64,000 nt of DNA from Aselliscus stoliczkanus (Eukaryota; Chordata; Mammalia; Chiroptera; Hipposideridae). The stretch covers positions 178,489,678 through 178,553,677 of the forward strand of contig CM066728.1 in NCBI GenBank assembly GCA_033961575.1. The letters are read 5' to 3'. The notes under the pieces were generated by a model, which searched no databases, was not told where the DNA came from, and saw only the letters and a list, made by a program, of their open reading frames with translations. The position numbers and the translations under genes are program-made. Below, piece by piece: positions 34,691-47,028 of this stretch (the stretch's first letter is position 1; every line of letters starts with the position of its first letter).

Positions 34691-36185
34691 TAATCCCACT
34701 TGACTGGGTGACCATAGGAGGATGGGGCAGAAGGCTTCGTCTGGAGAAGAAAGAATATTCTCTTTCACAGAGAATGAGAAATGTCCTTAATGAAATGTGT
34801 GCAGAAATCTGGACCTTAGATTGATGAAGGGCCATGGTGTCCTTGAGTCTGTAAACAAGGGACGGAAATGGAGCCCATTTTAAAAATTCTATCACTGAGT
34901 GCTTATTAAGAATAGGGGAGGAGAGAATTGAACTTTGACCCTCTTCCCATTTTTCTGGTGAAGTAGTTCTCTATAATCAGTGAGGATCATTTTAAAGACA
35001 GACAAAGGATAAAAGGAAGAAAAAAAAATCAATGTTTGCACCTTTTATTTAAAGTGTAGTGGTTTTAGGTGTTTCCTCTTTCCCTTCCATAGACTGTAAA
35101 ATACTATTTCTAGACAGCTCAATGAAATATTTTTCCTGTACTATATCTTGGCTCTTTCCTGAGGGCTTCTGCTTTTCCAATGACTGCTGGCATCCAGAGG
35201 CAGTAAACCAGATTCATGCAACGCTTGTGTAGATTTTCAACCTGCTGCTAGAGAAATCTGACAGGTGGCAGGTAGTTTGCTCCTCCTCACAAAGTGGCTT
35301 GGAAAAGGTCTGGCTTTTAAAACTAAGAACTTTCCATGATTATGTGTCTTCTAGGCTGGCAGATATAAAAGAGTAGCTCCAATTCCAAGATTTATTAAGT
35401 CTTTAAGAGGCTAGCGAAGAAGATGTTTCACTGCTTTAAACTCCAGGGATGCTCATATCACCAGTGGCCAAGCATCCTGCCACGTATCTCAGTCTTACCA
35501 CATGGGACTCTGTAATTCAGAATTGTTTGGAAATTTTAATTTTGCCAGAATTCTGGCAAGTGGGACGACTCCAAAACGCGTGTCTAAATTTAGCCACTTT
35601 CCCTCTCCACTGTGGTAAGATGACTTTTTCTTTTTCTTTTTTTTTTTTTTTTTTTAATAGCAAAACTGCTTTAGATTGGGAAGAGTGGGAGGAATGTTTG
35701 TTTTGGAGAACCTCTCCAAGCCCATGGAATCTTACAGTACAGAAAGAAAAGAAATATCAGTATCTCCAAAGACACAAAGGAGCCATAAAACCCGGAGCCT
35801 GTTTAGGGATATGTTAATGGCAGGAAGGAGACCAGTGCTTCCGGATATATCCTGAATAGGTGTGAGACTGGATTATGAACAATGTCACAGTTTACTTCTC
35901 GTGGTTTCCATGAAATTACTTCTCAGTCCTGCTGAACACCTAGTGGGAAGAGATCCCCACTAATAAATTCCTAAATTATGATGAACAGTACTCATTATAA
36001 CACAACTCTGGCAGGCTGGCCCTCTTTATAAGATAGTTTTCCAGAGGGTGGTCAGGATGCCAAATAGAAGGATGGGAAATACCAGGAGGGAGCTTGTGAA
36101 ACTTCAGTAGACACACACTAGAAATAGAATATCAAGCAATAGAACATAGCTGAGAGAGAAAATGGAATAATATCCTTAGACATTT
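34691..36185. other. unique non-coding stretch
   Basis: Holds a T-rich run at about 35624-35657 that could be the remains of an antisense poly(A) tail, but nothing beside it is recognisable as a SINE or L1. The 122-codon frame at 35449-35817 crosses this run and is not credible. Confidence 0.4.
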
Positions 36186-36189
36186 TCCT

Positions 36190-36300
36190 AAATGTAGTAG
36201 AAAAGGAACAACTAGACTGGGTTCCATTCCTGGTCCCACCATATACAAATGGTCCCTGTGGGAAATTACTTAACTGCACTGAGGTAAACCTTCTTCATTA
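36190..36300 (+). mobile_element. possible MIR fragment
   Basis: Sense resemblance: CTAGACTGGGTTCCATTCCT and TGTGGGAAATTACTTAACTG. Short and diverged. Confidence 0.4.
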
Positions 36301-36844
36301 GTTAATGGCTATGTACAGGGTTGTGGATTTTTTTTGTGCATGTGTATTAAATATTAAATTGTTAAATACTATTAAAAATGTTGCTGTTCTGTTATACTTT
36401 GGTATATCCATTGCCTTTTCCTCACTCATCAGGCAGCTTTCTGTAGGCATTGCTCTGAGACCGACCATACAGCCATCAGCTGACCACAGAGATTAGTCAA
36501 GTTAGTCTATACCAGAACTGTCCAGCTTACCCAGAGAATCATCAGAAATTATTAAAAAGTGGTCATTATTGTAAGCCACAGAGTTTCAAGGTTGTTTTCA
36601 CTAGCAATAAGTAATAGATGTGAGACTTCTGAGACGAAAGAACGACGCTGATTGACTATCCCATTTGACTGAGGCGGAATCTTGTATTAACCAACTATTT
36701 GCCCCAAAAGACTGTTTTAAACTGAGAAACACTGCCCCAACTGAAAATGACACATATAAAGTACTTACTGTTTCCACCAGAGGGACCATGAGGGTCTGTG
36801 ATGTGGCTGAGTTCAAGTATGGAAGAGTAAAGAAATTACATCCC

Positions 36845-37020
36845 TGTGCTCCTCAAATTTCAGTGTTCCCATCAGTCGCCTGGGGCCTTGTTAAATGCAG
36901 TTCTGATTCATTAGGTCTAAGTCTCTAGATCACTGTCCAGGTTGCGCATGTCTAACACGTTGCCAGGTACTGTGGATGCTGCTGCTCTGTGGACCACACT
37001 TTACATAGTGAGGCTTTACA
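36845..37020 (+). mobile_element. MER5-like hAT-Charlie non-autonomous element
   Basis: Pattern of a MER5 element: GTGCTCCTCAAATTTCAGTG, CATCAGTCGCCTGGGGCCTT, GTTAAATGCAGTTCTGATTC, ATTAGGTCTAAGTCTCTAGA, and a right end near GTGGACCACACTTTACATAG that matches an inverted start. It is an ancient DNA-transposon relic with no coding capacity. Confidence 0.7.
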
Positions 37021-37560
37021 TTACAAAATACTTGGAGCCTGGTCATGGTAAAGGATGCTCAACAAATAGCCACTCCTTCCCCCTTCAATGCCAGCATCTC
37101 TCTCTTTCACAGCTCCCCAGGAAATCTTAGGTAAAGAGATTTGACACCCCCACCCCCAAGCCCCCTCATGTCCATTGGGAATGACTTTCCTCCACCACTG
37201 TCATATGCTTCCATCCTTCAGCCCCTGTAATCTCATGAGAACACTTCCATCCACTGCACTGCTTGGATCTGATGTCCTTCTAGTCAAACTCAATGGACTA
37301 TTTTTTCTAGTTCTTCCTCTCTTTGACATTTCTACTTCATTTGTCACTACTGACCATTTTCTTACCCTTGAATTGTTCTCCCCTGTTGTTCGGCTTACTG
37401 AGTTCTCCTGTTTTTGCTGACACATCCCCTGGATCACATTACTCTCTCCTTTTCCCATGCTCTCCCTACACTCTTTGTAAACATCTTGCAGAGAACCACT
37501 GGTATGTACATCTTCTAAATCTCTGCTTTGGGTCTTTGTCTCCCAGTGGTTTTTTTTCCT
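37021..37560. other. pyrimidine-rich unique sequence, possibly an old LINE
   Basis: The C/T-rich plus strand recalls the internal part of some old LINEs (TTCCCATGCTCTCCCTACAC, then TCTTTGGGTCTTTGTCTCCC), but I cannot confirm a family. The 142-codon plus frame (37323-37751) and the 123-codon minus frame (37201-37572) overlap in opposite directions, which argues that neither is a gene. Confidence 0.35.
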
Positions 37561-37564
37561 ACTC

Positions 37565-37675
37565 AGTAACAAACATTCATCGAACCCCTCCTATTGTGCC
37601 AGACTCCCTGGGAATACAGACACAAATCCTGCCCTCTAGGGGCACACAGTCAAATAAGAATAGGCTGCAGGCAAA
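37565..37675 (-). mobile_element. L2 3' end fragment
   Basis: Antisense L2 end: TAACAAACATTCATCGAACC, CTATTGTGCCAGACTCCCTG, GGAATACAGACACAAATCCT and GCCCTCTAGGGGCACACAGT. Confidence 0.65.
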
Positions 37676-39740
37676 ATTTGGAGCAGCAGGTCATTTAAAT
37701 GATGTGATGGAGAAATGGGCTGTTTTTCTCTTTACCCACCAGAGAAAGTAAGACCCAACAACTCTTCCACCTAAATCCTTCCTCAGAACTGACCTCTAGC
37801 CTGAATTTCTTGGACAATTTTCAGGGCCTTTGGCTTTATCATCTCCAGATTCCTACATTGGCCTCCAAGATGTAGTGTTGCCAGACATCAGTTGAGGGCA
37901 GGGATGGTATGACTCATTCTGTGGTGAAATGAATCAAGTGTCTCCTCTGTAAGTAACGAGGAATGTTCTTTTCTATGGATTTAAAAGATTTTGCTTTACT
38001 TTTATGTTACTCCTTGAATTTACTTTGAATAATACATTAGTTATAATGAATTTTTTTGATGTTCCTTTGTTTCATTTGACTAATATGTAATAGTCGAGAA
38101 TAAAGTTTCTTTCTAGCCTTTCCTTCTGCAATACCTTTTCCATACAAGAGCCCCAAAAGCTTTTAGTAATGTTAGTTGTAAAATGAATAAGTTTTAACTT
38201 TAAAGAATAATCATCCACCTTTAAAATTTCAGCCCTCTTTTTAAAAAGTAAAAAATTAATTTTTAAATCTTGATATATGATGAATTGTGGTTTTCCCTAC
38301 TCCAGTAGTATTTGGCTGACATTTCACTTTACGCTTGTCATATTTATAGTCCCAAACTAACAACACATGGTGCAGGAAGGGAGTTATAGGCAATTGTGGC
38401 AGGATTTGTTTTAAATGATGTGAGAATGTCGATTACTCATTCTTGTTTCACAAGTAGCTTTCCCTCCACCTGTGTCCTCTCTATTCCAAGCTAAAATGAT
38501 AATAATGATTTTATGACAGCACATAAATGCCAGTGAAGTCAAAGAATGTATAGTAAAACAAGTGTCTGAAGACCATTAATTCATAATATCTGTGCATAAT
38601 AAATTTTTTTTTAACTCAGTGGAATATTATTTTAGTTCTAACTGCTTCCCTCTTTGTTGTAGGAATAACCTTCTTTTAGGGTTCACTGTCTAAAAGAGAT
38701 GTTTAATAAAGATGGCTGAAAAATATTATTTTAGACAAAGTTGAAAATAACACTGTTGGTTCATAGCAAATGATCGCTAGATCTACCATTTCAAAATAAT
38801 GGCAACAGAATGACACATTGCTGAGTGTTGAATCTTTGATTTGATTTGATATGGTTCAGCTTGTTAGCCCTCCATGATTTCTCAGCTATGACGGTTGGTG
38901 GTGAGGTAAGCACTGGAGCCAGGCATAACTAGGGACCATATCACAGTAGAGACTGGGATCCTCCAGGTTCAGAATTATTACCCTGTTCCAAGGTAGCAGT
39001 GTCCCTCCCCCCAAATTTGCTGCCAGAATTCCTCATGCAAAATTTTTAAATATTTCTCTCCTTTCAGAGAATATTTAGATTTTCTTTATTTAATGAAGGG
39101 TTTCTCTTTTCCCTTTTAGTGTTAATGCAGGATATATGTTTACCTGAGCTCTTTCAGCAATTTTGCCTAACTTCATCTGAAATGCTTTTATTTCTTATAG
39201 CCTAGCTCATAATCTGATCTAGCTCAACATTTCTTCCTCTGTGGCATTTTACATTGAATTATAGTGTATTCTGCATTTATGCTATCTCCTTTTATATTTC
39301 TCTCTTAATCATTTTAGGACCCTTCAAACTGACTTCACAGGGTTTCTTTGCTATTTCACATTTCTTCTCAGAAATCTTTCTCATTTGTTCTTGAGTGTGA
39401 TGAGCTGAATTGCTTTAAAGCGGTGTTCTTTAGTATTCATCTTCCTTTCTTATAAGCCTCAAATCCATTTTATTGCAGTCACCCAAAGTTTCGAGGTTTC
39501 CATGGACAAATATCAAGATGTCCAAAAGAAGGTGTCAGCACACATCCAAGGTCTTATAAATGATGTGGGAGACGAATATTTATTGATTGGAAAGGATGCT
39601 TAAGAAAGATTGTTAGGTGAAGAAATAATGTTTTAAAATCAACATATACAGTGGGATCCCATTTTTATGTATTTGCATAGAATCTATTAAATATTTTATA
39701 TTGTTAATGTAATGTGTAAAAATAAAACCCTTTAAGGATT
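37676..39740. other. unique non-coding stretch (2.1 kb)
   Basis: AT-rich, with no nameable repeat and no open frame long enough to be of interest. This is a candidate region for comparative analysis only. Confidence 0.4.
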
Positions 39741-39744
39741 GGCA

Positions 39745-41000
39745 CCAACACAAAAAAATAATTTAGTGAAATATTTTAAACATATAAAATGTACAGAGAT
39801 AATATAAATAAATAATATAATGGCCACATACCTGTGTGCCCACCGCCCAGTTTATTCAGTCTTAGTCTTTTGCCATAATTGGTGGAGATATATTTTAAAA
39901 GATATATAGCAATGTTACTTGCTTTTTTCTCTTTGAGATTTATCTATGTTGGCACATATAGTTCTGGTCCACTTATTTTCATTACAATATAATTCTCTAA
40001 TGTATGACTATATATTCATGATTTATCAATTCTATTGGTAAGTGATAAGCATTTGGGTTGTTGCTTCCAGTTTTGTGGTGGTTGTAAACATTGCAAATGA
40101 AGTTATTAACCTTCTGTATGTGTTTTTCATTATCTTTTTATTATTGATTTTGGATTTAATTATAGTGGCAGAACATTATCTGTATGAGAATAGAGCTTTA
40201 GATTTTCTTTGAGCCTCATCTCCTGGTTATTTTTGTAACTGTTCAATGTAGACCTGAAAAGAGTCTAGTCAGTCTAGAAGTTGGGTGCAGGGGTGTGACT
40301 TGGTTGCGCACATATCCTGTCTCCTAATTTTTAGTTTGATCTATCGATTAATGGCATGTTTTTAAATTATCCCCTAAAATTCTCAATTTCTTCCTATAAT
40401 TCTGGAAATGTTTACTTTATGTATTTTGAGGCTGTATTTTTTAGTACATAAACATGCAGAATTGCTGCATCTTTCTGCTAAAGAACTTGTGTTTTTTTCA
40501 TATGTAATGATCCTCTTTATGCTTTTAATGCTTTTGGCTTTATTTTGCCTAATATTTAACATAACTAGGCTTGTCTTATTTTGGATATTTGTCAGCTAGT
40601 TTTTCATCTCTGTACTTTCAACCTTTCCATGTCCTTGAGTTTTACATATGATTCTTGTAAACAGATATTGGGATTTTGTTATTTTTATCTAATTTAATAA
40701 TCTATTTAATAAATAAGTTTAGTCTGTTGGCATTTACTTTTATTAATGACTTATTTGTATCTATTTGTTCATTCTTTATTTGTGCTTTATCTTTAATGGA
40801 CTTTTTTCTTTTCTGTGGGTTTTTTTTTTTCTTGCTTCCTGAACGTTTAGCCCTTTCTTTCTCTGTATTTGAACTATTCTTCTCCCCGCCCCTATTGATT
40901 TGGAAGGTAAATTTTCTATTTCAGTTTTTTGTTGAGAAACATTAAATTTTAACACCTATATTTGGTTTCAACGAGTTAAAATTAATCAAGATTTCTACAT
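39745..41000 (-). mobile_element. old L1 (L1ME-like), internally deleted
   Basis: The antisense 3' end is at 39745-40110 (AACATATAAAATGTACAGAG, GTGCCCACCGCCCAGTTTAT, GTTGGCACATATAGTTCTGG, GTTTTGTGGTGGTTGTAAAC). From about 40130 it jumps to the endonuclease half of ORF2: TATTGATTTTGGATTTAATT, TTTATGTATTTTGAGGCTGT, ATTTTGCCTAATATTTAACA, and ATATTGGGATTTTGTTATTTT just before the ORF2 start. The reverse-transcriptase portion is missing. Assignment to one element is inferred from shared orientation and adjacency. Confidence 0.65.
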
Positions 41001-41705
41001 TTTTCCCAACCAATGCAAGCAAAGACTGCTACCACTACTATTCTTCTTCGTCTTTTCCTTCTCCCCCTTTTTATTTTTAAGAAATTGAACAGAGTTTCAA
41101 ATTCTTTGTTTAGTTACAGAAGTATGAAGATTTCTTCAGGGCTATATATTGGCCATGTCAATAAGTTGTTCCAAGAATTGCTTTCTGTGTATCTTCTAGA
41201 AGTTGTAAACTGGTTCATTTACATAACTCCATTTCAATCCATACACCAAATTAAAAATTTGCATTGAACATCAAGTATATTTCCAGAATTGAGCCAATAT
41301 ACTGAGGTATGAAAGGACACTGTCCAGTTTTTTCTTCTATCCTATTGAAGCAGCTATCCTACATTCTAATTACTGAAATAGTTTTACTCAGACTTAGATC
41401 AGCCAGTTTGCACTGTAGTTCTTGTTAGGAATCTTGAATGCCACAGTTTTTATGGCTACACCTTATGCCCTACATCCTAAGCCTGGGAGTTTCATATGTA
41501 ATATGTAGTGATAAAACTTTGACAAGCCACTCATAGAAAAGATATTCCAAAATATACATTTTCTTTTATCAGTATATTAACTTCTGAACATAAGAGTTAA
41601 TTTTTAGTGAGTAGTTTGTAAACATAGGTACAGATGAACACTCTGTTATTGTGAGAATAAAAAGTAAATGCTATAAAAAGAAAAATAATTGAAATTACAA
41701 TCTTA
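41001..41705. other. unique non-coding stretch
   Basis: No confident repeat. The region directly beside the L1 may contain more of it in an unrecognisable state. Confidence 0.35.
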
Positions 41706-41721
41706 CATGAAGTGGGTTTTT

Positions 41722-42154
41722 CTGTTTGTTTGTTTTTTAAAGATTTTTTTTATTGGGGAATTGGGGAAGGGGAACAGACAAGTTGCTGTCTTTTTGTTCT
41801 TCAGTCTAGTTGCGGAGGATGTTGCTTCACTGGCCCATGTTGGTATCGTCATTGCATTCTTCCCGGATGAGGCAGATCAGTCGCCAGCCTCTGGATGGTC
41901 ACTCATCGCGGCTATTGGTAGCTCATGCTGGCTGCCAGCTACTCACGCTGGCTGCTAGCCGCTCACTGTAGCCTATGGCAGCCCACTGCAGCAGAGGCTG
42001 CAGCCTACACTGTCGCTGGGGTTCGCAGCCCAGCTCCAGGTGGAGCTGTTGTTAGCTGTAAAGGGCAGTGTCACTGGCCCTCATATGTGGGATCAGAACT
42101 GGGGCTGCTGGCATCCCAAAACCAGCTCTTAACCAATGCACCACTCGGCCGGCC
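41722..42154 (-). mobile_element. long tRNA-derived SINE (433 bp)
   Basis: The minus-strand head GGGCCGGCCGAGTGGTGCAT, a B-box-like stretch, then GAGGGCCAGTGACACTG. A GC-rich body contains repeated CAGC/GTGAGC motifs, and the tail is TTCCCCAATTCCCCAATAAA plus A's. The duplication CATGAAGTGG(G)TTTTT flanks it at 41706-41721 and 42155-42169. It carries one copy of the GGGGAA tail segment, unlike the copies at 47776 and 60034. Open frames at 41689-42185 come from this SINE and are not genes. Confidence 0.93.
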
Positions 42155-42169
42155 CATGAAGTGGTTTTT

Positions 42170-42460
42170 AAGAGCATATATTTAGAGACAGATACAGCTG
42201 AAGACCCCCACTGAGCTACACAAATTACTTCTTCACAGCAATAGCTCTGATCTTTCAAGTTTATTCATAGCTTTCATTATTCCAGAAAGGGCTTTAAAAA
42301 AAAAAAAAAAAGAATATAAAGGAATATGTGCCGTGAGATAAATTATAAATAAGTAAGTAATGAAGTTCAAGTAAGCTAAAAATTTACACGTGAATATTTC
42401 ATTTAAGCCAGAATTTAGCAAAATTTCTGCAATAGCTCTTGTATATTTGTTAGTAGCTCT
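42170..42460. other. unique stretch with an A run
   Basis: An A14-16 run at about 42297-42312 has no recognisable retroelement body next to it. Confidence 0.4.
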
Positions 42461-43401
42461 CTACTTCCTAGCAGCTAATACAAAGTGGTGAGGGGTGATC
42501 GTTATATGATTCATAGTGTCCATGAGATTTGAAAAAAAGAAATTGCTCAGGGGCAGCATATCATTCCTGGCACAGAGACCTGAAAGTAATCTTTCCCCTG
42601 GGTAATCATGAAGCACTGAAATGTAAGGCACAATAATCTCGACAACCAGCACAGTAAATTCTGTGATGAGATGCACAGGCAAGTATAGACAAGTATCAGT
42701 GTAGACAAGTATCATCATAAATCAACAAGACAGTCTATGGTATTGAATTCCAAAGTGATCTGAATGTTTTGAACTATCCTTCATGCAACCTAAACTTCAT
42801 TTCTCTCACTCAGCCTTTGTGGACATACTGTATGGTCATAAGCATGAGATTCTTTACCCCATGGTAAGCATCTGGAGTACAGCTAGTCATTCCTGTGAAT
42901 GACAGTGCAGAACCACACTCTGTAACAATCAGCTGCACCGGGTCTGGCCAATATCCCCTGAGAAGTGTTGACAAACTCCCAGGGAGATGGCCTAAGAAGC
43001 CTTCTTTGCTTCCTCTTGGAGGAAACCAAGATACCTGAGAGTTCAGGACCAACATTTTCTCAGGAAGCAACTTGGGGCTCACTTTAGGATACAGATAAAT
43101 ATAGAAGAACTCCCAATAATTCACAGCAGAAGCATCCACAGAACATTAACCTTTACTAATGTGAGTAAGCCTGTCCAAGGGAGCGCTCCAAGATAAACAG
43201 AGCTGCATAATGTAGGCTGAGATAACTGAAGGTGTTAATTTGTTTATGGGTGTTAACTATAGGCTCCATGTTGGGGTCATCTAGTGAAAACGATTGCTTT
43301 GCCTGTAAAATGAGTGATCTACATGAGTCCTTCCTGGCAGTCGTGAGAGAGTTGGGTCTTTCATGGACCCACACCATTGCTAATAAATAACAGCAAACCA
43401 T
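42461..43401 (-). other. unidentified minus-strand block of open frames
   Basis: Three minus-strand frames follow one another with little gap: 43401-43156 (81 codons, starting MVCCYLLAMVWVHERPNSL), 43139-42810 (109 codons, containing SWFPPRGSKEGFLGHLPGSL and GYWPDPVQLIVTECGSALSF) and 42718-42461 (85 codons). Each is in a different frame, so if they derive from one coding sequence it is broken by at least two frameshifts. Their composition is less AT-driven than that of other chance frames here. I compared them by eye with several families, including malic enzyme, and found no convincing match. They could be an old processed pseudogene, a retroelement internal region or chance. Confidence 0.25.
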
Positions 43402-44400
43402 GCCCCGTGCCTATAGATGAGGATTTCATTTGTTTTGTTAGATCTGAAACGTGGTATGCACTTGTGATATTTAGACTTATTTTTTATATCTTTTCGCTGT
43501 CAAAGCTCTGATATTTAAAAATCTACTGTCTTTCCCATTCAGATTTTAAAAGCCTTTTCAATATAATTCTTATCAGTATACCAGAGAATATATTTTTATT
43601 GCAAATGAGATCTTTGTTACCATAGTTTGTTAAATTTTATTAATGCCATTGTATTTATGTAATCTATCAGTTTATCATTAGAATGATTTAAAATCACTAG
43701 TACTAAGCAAAATGTTACAGAGTATAGTTGGTCTTTTTTTTTTTCAACAGTGATCCTAAATATGTCAATTCCCTATGAGAACTGTTCTTATTATTTTTGC
43801 TTGATTCATTGTTAACATTTCATTTACACTTGGGTGCACAAATTTGTTTATTGGTGCACCTCTAACAAGGTATTTCTTCCATATATCACTGTTGTGATTA
43901 ATGAAACCTTAATTGAGGTACCCCCACAAGACAAATAGAAAGCACTTTATTGTGTGCATGCCAGAACTAGTCATCATACCATTTTTATAGAACCTGTGAC
44001 TTGATGGCCCTTTTTTAGAGAAATTCAGAATGTCTTCATGAAAGAAGTTTAAACTCCAGTTCTATTTTTCTTGAGTGAAAGTAGAAATCTTTCCTTAGAA
44101 ATATTTTAATTCCTACCCAAACTTAAATGCTAGCAGAATTTTACTTAAGTTTCCAGAAAGGAAAGTCATCCTGGGATGGCTTGGATGAGAATGTTTGGAA
44201 ATTTCCTGCAACACAACTATATTAAAAAGTCAGATATAAATAATTGAAATATGGACTTCTCTGACCATCATATTCATTGACATAGGAATTATTTGCATGT
44301 TTAATACCCTATACCTCTTCCATAATCAATGTTTGGGAATAATTTCTGTCTGAGAAAACAGTTTTTTTTTTAGTTCTTAAAAAGAACACTTAATTACAAG
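43402..44400. other. unique non-coding stretch
   Basis: AT-rich, with no repeat or exon recognised. Confidence 0.4.
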
Positions 44401-44404
44401 GATT

Positions 44405-44560
44405 TTGTTTAGCAGAAAAGACAGTGAGTGAAGGCTGATTTGGGTTCAAGTTCTGAATCAGCTACTTTGTAGCTTACGTTGGACAAGTCACCAACACTAT
44501 CTGAGTCTTAATTTCTTTCTATGATAAAATTATAATTAGTAATATGGGTCCCATTACTTT
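44405..44560 (+). mobile_element. MIR SINE
   Basis: Sense pattern: TTTGGGTTCAAGTTCTGAAT, CAGCTACTTTGTAGCTTACG, TGGACAAGTCACCAACACTA and TGAGTCTTAATTTCTTTCTA. Confidence 0.75.
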
Positions 44561-45295
44561 GCAGTGTCGTGTCTTTGCAGGGACCAAAATGATGTAATGT
44601 GCATGAAGCCATTTAATCTATTCAATGCTGTCAACATGTTGCTAATAGTAGCATGGAGTTTTGTAATAAGGTGGCTCTCATTCGTCCTGATTTGTGGTAC
44701 TGGAATAAAGAACAGTGTAGCAGGTTGTTTCAAAGCCTTCTGTGATTCCGAACTTAGCATGTAGACAGTGGCATCTTAGTTCCTCCTCTCAAAACAGCAT
44801 CATTTCACTTAACCATGCACCTTCCTTGGCCTGACATGCTCTGCAAGAGTGCTGCGCATTTCATTTTCTGTATGATTTTACTTGGCATGCTGACAACAGT
44901 TCCGTGCTGATAGCCTTTATGCTTATCTCTGCTATTCACTACTTTTAAAACTTCTATTAATAGCCCCTGCATTCCGAACTTCTCCAGACTATATGTGTTT
45001 ACATGTTAAAACCAAGTTACAAGATAACCTAAAAAAATAGCCTCATTGAATGAAGCAGTCATGTAATTTGTAAAATAATGCAAAACAATTCATTTTCATT
45101 TTTTTTTACTATTGGCCTTCTTTCCTTTTTTCACCTGTCAGCACCTTAGTGCCTAACTCCTTCCTTTTTTCCAATAAAAAAACACTTTCAATATTTTTTC
45201 CAATAGAAAAAAAAAACTTTCCTGCCAATCTTAGGATATACCTGGGCTGGCTCACGTGCTGTTCAAGGCAAGAAGACGGTTTATCTTTATCTGCA
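44561..45295. other. unique non-coding stretch
   Basis: Only short A/T runs are of note. Two opposing 66-68-codon frames at 44554-44764 overlap completely, so they are not credible. Confidence 0.4.
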
Positions 45296-45299
45296 TTTG

Positions 45300-45375
45300 A
45301 CTACTCAATTCATTACAATATTTTCTGAGCACTTGTCACATTCTAGGCATAATGCTCTATACAAGGGACCCTTAG
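45300..45375 (-). mobile_element. L2/MIR 3' end scrap
   Basis: ACTCAATTCATTACAATATT, then TCTGAGCACTTGTCACATTC and TAGGCATAATGCTCTATAC, fits an antisense L2 end. Confidence 0.45.
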
Positions 45376-46471
45376 AGTACTGATAGCCTACTTGTAGCAA
45401 GGAGTTTCTACATGGACTATTTCACTGTTTGTTGAGTGAAAGAATGAATGTGTGAGAGGTTAAACAGAGTCTCTAAAGTTTACTTCAAATTACAAAGTCT
45501 ATGAGTCTGTGATACTCGTATACATACATTGCATAACTATTATTACAAATTATATACACATAGAGTATACTTTTTTATTTTTTACTAGAATTATAATCTG
45601 GACATTAAAAAAGTGCTATTGCTTTTGTATTCCACTTAATTGCCTATGAATATATTATTTCCTGTACTTGTTCAGGAGAGGTCATGATAGCTCCTACTTG
45701 GTAGTGATTAAAGGGCATATGGAGGAGTAGTAGGGAGGCCAACCATTATGGTTTCCCCAAGAGCCACCCAGCTATGTCACTAAAAGTCCCATGTCTTGGG
45801 AGACCTCTCAGTTTGGGACAAAGTGGGATGGGTGATCCCTGTAGGTAATTGTCTGGGTCCTATTTCTCCTTGCATCTTGCATCATAAATTTAGTAAAGAT
45901 ATTAGAGAAGTGTTACATTAGAGATGTTGACTCCCAACATCCATTTCACTCCAGTAATTTCTCACCCCTTTGCCAGTGTTTGATTAGAGGTGGGAATGTC
46001 TAAACTAGTTTGGGTCAAAGAGATGTTAAGAAAAGTTGGCTAGGGGCTTCTGGAAATGGCAATTTCTTACTTCTTAGAGAGACACATAGAAAGGTAGCCT
46101 CTCTCTCTCCTGTTAAATGCCCCAGTGTTCCTGACACAACTTTGCAAGGAATGAGGCTTGAAATCAAGCCAACAGTATAGACTAAGATCCTTAATGATAT
46201 TGCTAAGCTGTCAGAAAAAACAACTCCACAGCCCACCCTGCCTCTGTCTACCTTTTAGGTAAACAAATAAATACCCTACATGTATAAGCCAGCTTGAATC
46301 ATATTTCTGGTTTGTTTTTTCCAGCTCAAGGAATTGCAGATGATGTTCAAGGGAAGATATAATTAGTGGCTGCCCTGTTTGAACTGGTGAAAAATTTAGC
46401 CCACTGTAAAGAGATGATTAAGGAGGGGAAACAGAGCAGCCATATAGAGGTGATTTCTTCAGCTTTAAAAG
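45376..46471. other. unique non-coding stretch
   Basis: No repeat or gene recognised. Confidence 0.4.
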
Positions 46472-46473
46472 TA

Positions 46474-46627
46474 CAGTAAAACCTTGGATTGCAAGTAACT
46501 TGGTTTGTGAGTGTTCCGCAAGACGAGCAAACATTCTAATGCAGTTTAACTTGGTAAAAGAGTGATGTCTTACAATATGAGTAGTTGTTTCCAGAACGAA
46601 TTATGCTCACAAACCAAGGCATTACTG
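46474..46627. mobile_element. Tigger-type (pogo) MITE, 154 bp
   Basis: The left TIR CAGTAAAACCTTGGATTG and the right end, read in reverse as CAGTAATGCCTTGGTTTG, are inverted repeats. TA sits on both sides (46472-46473 and 46628-46629), the pogo/Tigger target duplication. The interior (TTCCGCAAGACGAGCAAACA, AAGAGTGATGTCTTACAATA, TTCCAGAACGAATTATGCTC) matches a known non-autonomous Tigger group. No coding capacity. Confidence 0.88.
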
Positions 46628-46948
46628 TACCACTAAGATAAAAAAAAAAAAAAAAAGGAAAGTGAAACAATTGATGGACCATTGAACAACAAAAATCAGC
46701 TTGCGTTGCATTATTTTAAGCCCTCAAGTTAATTGCTAATAAGAGTAAAAAGCTTTTTAAGTTTGTACACTTGGAGCTAAGATCCCTGACTCCAATAGCA
46801 GAATCTATCCACAGCATTCTTTTTGGTCCCATACCTCAGAAAGTTCTTTTTTGCTTTTCAGATGTTATTTGTTGAATGGATATAATATCCCTGATATTAG
46901 AATGTAAGACCAGATCAAAAAGGATAGAAATATAAATGAAGATGCTCA

Positions 46949-46951
<3 letters not shown>

Positions 46952-47022
<71 letters not shown>

Positions 47023-47028
47023 GAGAGG
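46952..47028. repeat. (GT)n(GA)n compound microsatellite
   Basis: About 18 GT units run straight into a GA tract with one CA interruption (AGAGACAGAG). The GA half is a homopurine tract. Confidence 0.97.

Noticed and set aside
36480..36615. Sequence resembling the 3' end of a MaLR-type LTR (TAAGCCACAGAGTTTCAAGG)
   Set aside because: Only one short motif matches; no second end, primer site or target duplication could be found.
37201..37751. Opposing 123- and 142-codon frames that might be a gene
   Set aside because: They overlap in opposite directions in a C/T-rich strip, have no domain, and the plus frame runs into an L2 end.
42810..43139. Possible malic-enzyme pseudogene, from the WPDPVQLIVTE segment
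   Set aside because: The resemblance is limited to about 15 residues. The following glycine-rich motif and the upstream catalytic region of that family are not present.
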